A stretch of DNA of 64,000 bases, taken from assembly GCA_958450325.1 (NCBI GenBank), contig OY288241.1, forward strand, positions 52,586,078-52,650,077, read 5' to 3'. The notes below the pieces were generated by a model. The model was not told the DNA's origin, made no database searches, and worked only from the letters and a program-made list of their open reading frames with translations. The stretch is from Agrostemma githago. Lineage: Eukaryota > Streptophyta > Magnoliopsida > Caryophyllales > Caryophyllaceae. Shown one piece after another: positions 63,601-64,000 of this stretch. Position 1 is the stretch's first letter, and each line of letters begins with the position of its first letter. Made by a program: the position numbers and the translations under genes.

Positions 63601-63830
63601 GAAGTAGAGGGGGAACTAGGTTGAGAAGTACCAAAAGGATTTATGAAGATCCCTTCGGTATAGCCTTGAGGTTGCTCGATAAAGTCAGATCATTGTGCTT
63701 GTTCTTCGGTGGTATTGCTAGCACTTGGTTGAGAGATTCTAACCCGGCCAATCGTCCGTTGGCGAAAGGCTCTAAAGAGTCTTTCCGGCTCTGGATTGAA
63801 GAGAAAGAATTCGCCTCTCCCCCTAGGCAT
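60601..63830 (-). pseudogene. gag-protease of element B
   Basis: Start at 63830 (MPRGRGEFFLFNPEP). Gag domain, an intact CCHC knuckle (CDTCGIVGHEPIHC, about 62690), a Q/N/G-rich region (about 62570-62240) and protease with CDLGASVSIIPYSI (about 61380) and PIILGRPFLHTAGAM. Damage: a TGA near 63689, a 1-nt loss near 63126, and a TAA at 61675-61677 between gag and protease where A has a glutamine codon. The lesions are at different places from those of A, so each decayed independently. The C-terminal part after protease (YKFKPLNLVDRDAPGTS, ending SAPSLV) is complete here. No polymerase or integrase. Confidence 0.88.
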
Positions 63831-64000
63831 ACACTACACACTAGAGAAAACGTGAGAACACCTAGTGCTTTATGGGCACTAGGCAAAGACAATAAACGAG
63901 CACTACCCAAGACAAAGAGAAAAAGAAGCTAAAGAAACTAAGAAAGAACTACACAATATGCACAAGAGATAGAAGAAGAGCACAAGAAGGGTAACTAAGT
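63831..64000 (-). other. Leader of element B, cut by the window end
   Basis: Parallel to 36526-36695 of element A; the primer site would lie just beyond 64000. Confidence 0.6.

Larger units (their letters stand above)
28514..64000 (-). mobile_element. Athila-like element B (host of A and of the Tat/Ogre element), truncated by the window end
   Basis: Its left (3') LTR is in three pieces: 28514-28575, 39562-40537 and 57060-57652. They are separated by element A (TSD GGTAG) and by the Tat/Ogre element (TSD AAAAT); joined length is about 1.63 kb, close to the 1.67 kb LTR of A. After the LTR comes the polypurine tract region CTCCCCCACACTTAACCC (57653-57670), a long non-coding part and a minus-strand gag-protease pseudogene (60601-63830). 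The primer site and 5' LTR lie beyond 64000. There is no reverse transcriptase or integrase. LTR sequence is clearly diverged from A, so B is an older or different subfamily member. Confidence 0.88.

Overview
This window is nuclear DNA from a land plant, most likely a eudicot. The evidence is plant-type Ty3/gypsy LTR retrotransposons with tRNA-Asp-type and Ogre-type primer sites, plant mobile domain (PMD) and DUF7745-like reading frames, CACTA and hAT-like elements, Stowaway-like MITEs and tRNA-derived SINE signatures. Nothing in the sequence fixes the family or species. I see no ordinary host gene outside mobile DNA. The window is a stack of nested transposons, and most element boundaries are supported by target-site duplications (TSDs).

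Layout. The outermost layer appears to be a plus-oriented Tat-lineage element. Its LTR tail is at 1-550, an antisense PMD reading frame follows (3' coding end at 1058-1511, the rest at 22447-25465), then a minisatellite (26046-26920), a polypurine tract (27264-27277) and a 3' LTR from 27278. The PMD frame is split by a 20.9 kb insertion (1517-22441, TSD CCTTG) with TGTAACA/TGTTACA termini, probably a solo LTR or remnant of a Tekay/Del-like element. Inside it lies an Athila-like minus-strand element (3509-16696) that carries gag, protease and an ATHILA-type ORF but no reverse transcriptase or integrase. A 4.15 kb CACTA transposon (9225-13376, TSD ATT) interrupts its gag-protease frame and itself carries a LINE-derived fragment, a 27-bp poly-C run and a MITE. 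The rest of the 20.9 kb insertion (16697-22441) holds a Stowaway MITE, SINE-like copies, a hAT-like MITE and an 0.8 kb duplication.

The outer 3' LTR is interrupted at 28514 by a second Athila-like family. Element B (28514 to beyond 64000) was itself hit twice in its left LTR: by sibling element A (28576-39556, TSD GGTAG; a CACTA-like element sits in its right LTR at 38097-39179, TSD ATC) and by a complete Tat/Ogre-type element (40538-57054, TSD AAAAT). A and B encode only gag-protease and both carry inactivating mutations. The Tat/Ogre element is very young: its two 2.94 kb LTRs are almost identical, its 2138-residue gag-pol frame is open, and it carries a spliced antisense DUF7745-like gene with its own TATA box. 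It is the only plausible autonomous element here.

Main unexpected signal. Each LTR family carries its own array of short, CpG-containing palindromes close upstream of the LTR TATA box and again at an internal position. The Tat/Ogre family uses ACTCG-NN-CGAGT. The A/B family uses TCCCG-NN-CGGGA. The 3509-16696 family uses GCGA-N-TCGC. In the first two the arms are kept while the central dinucleotide varies, and one B copy has matched changes in both arms. This looks like a shared promoter architecture built on family-specific sites.
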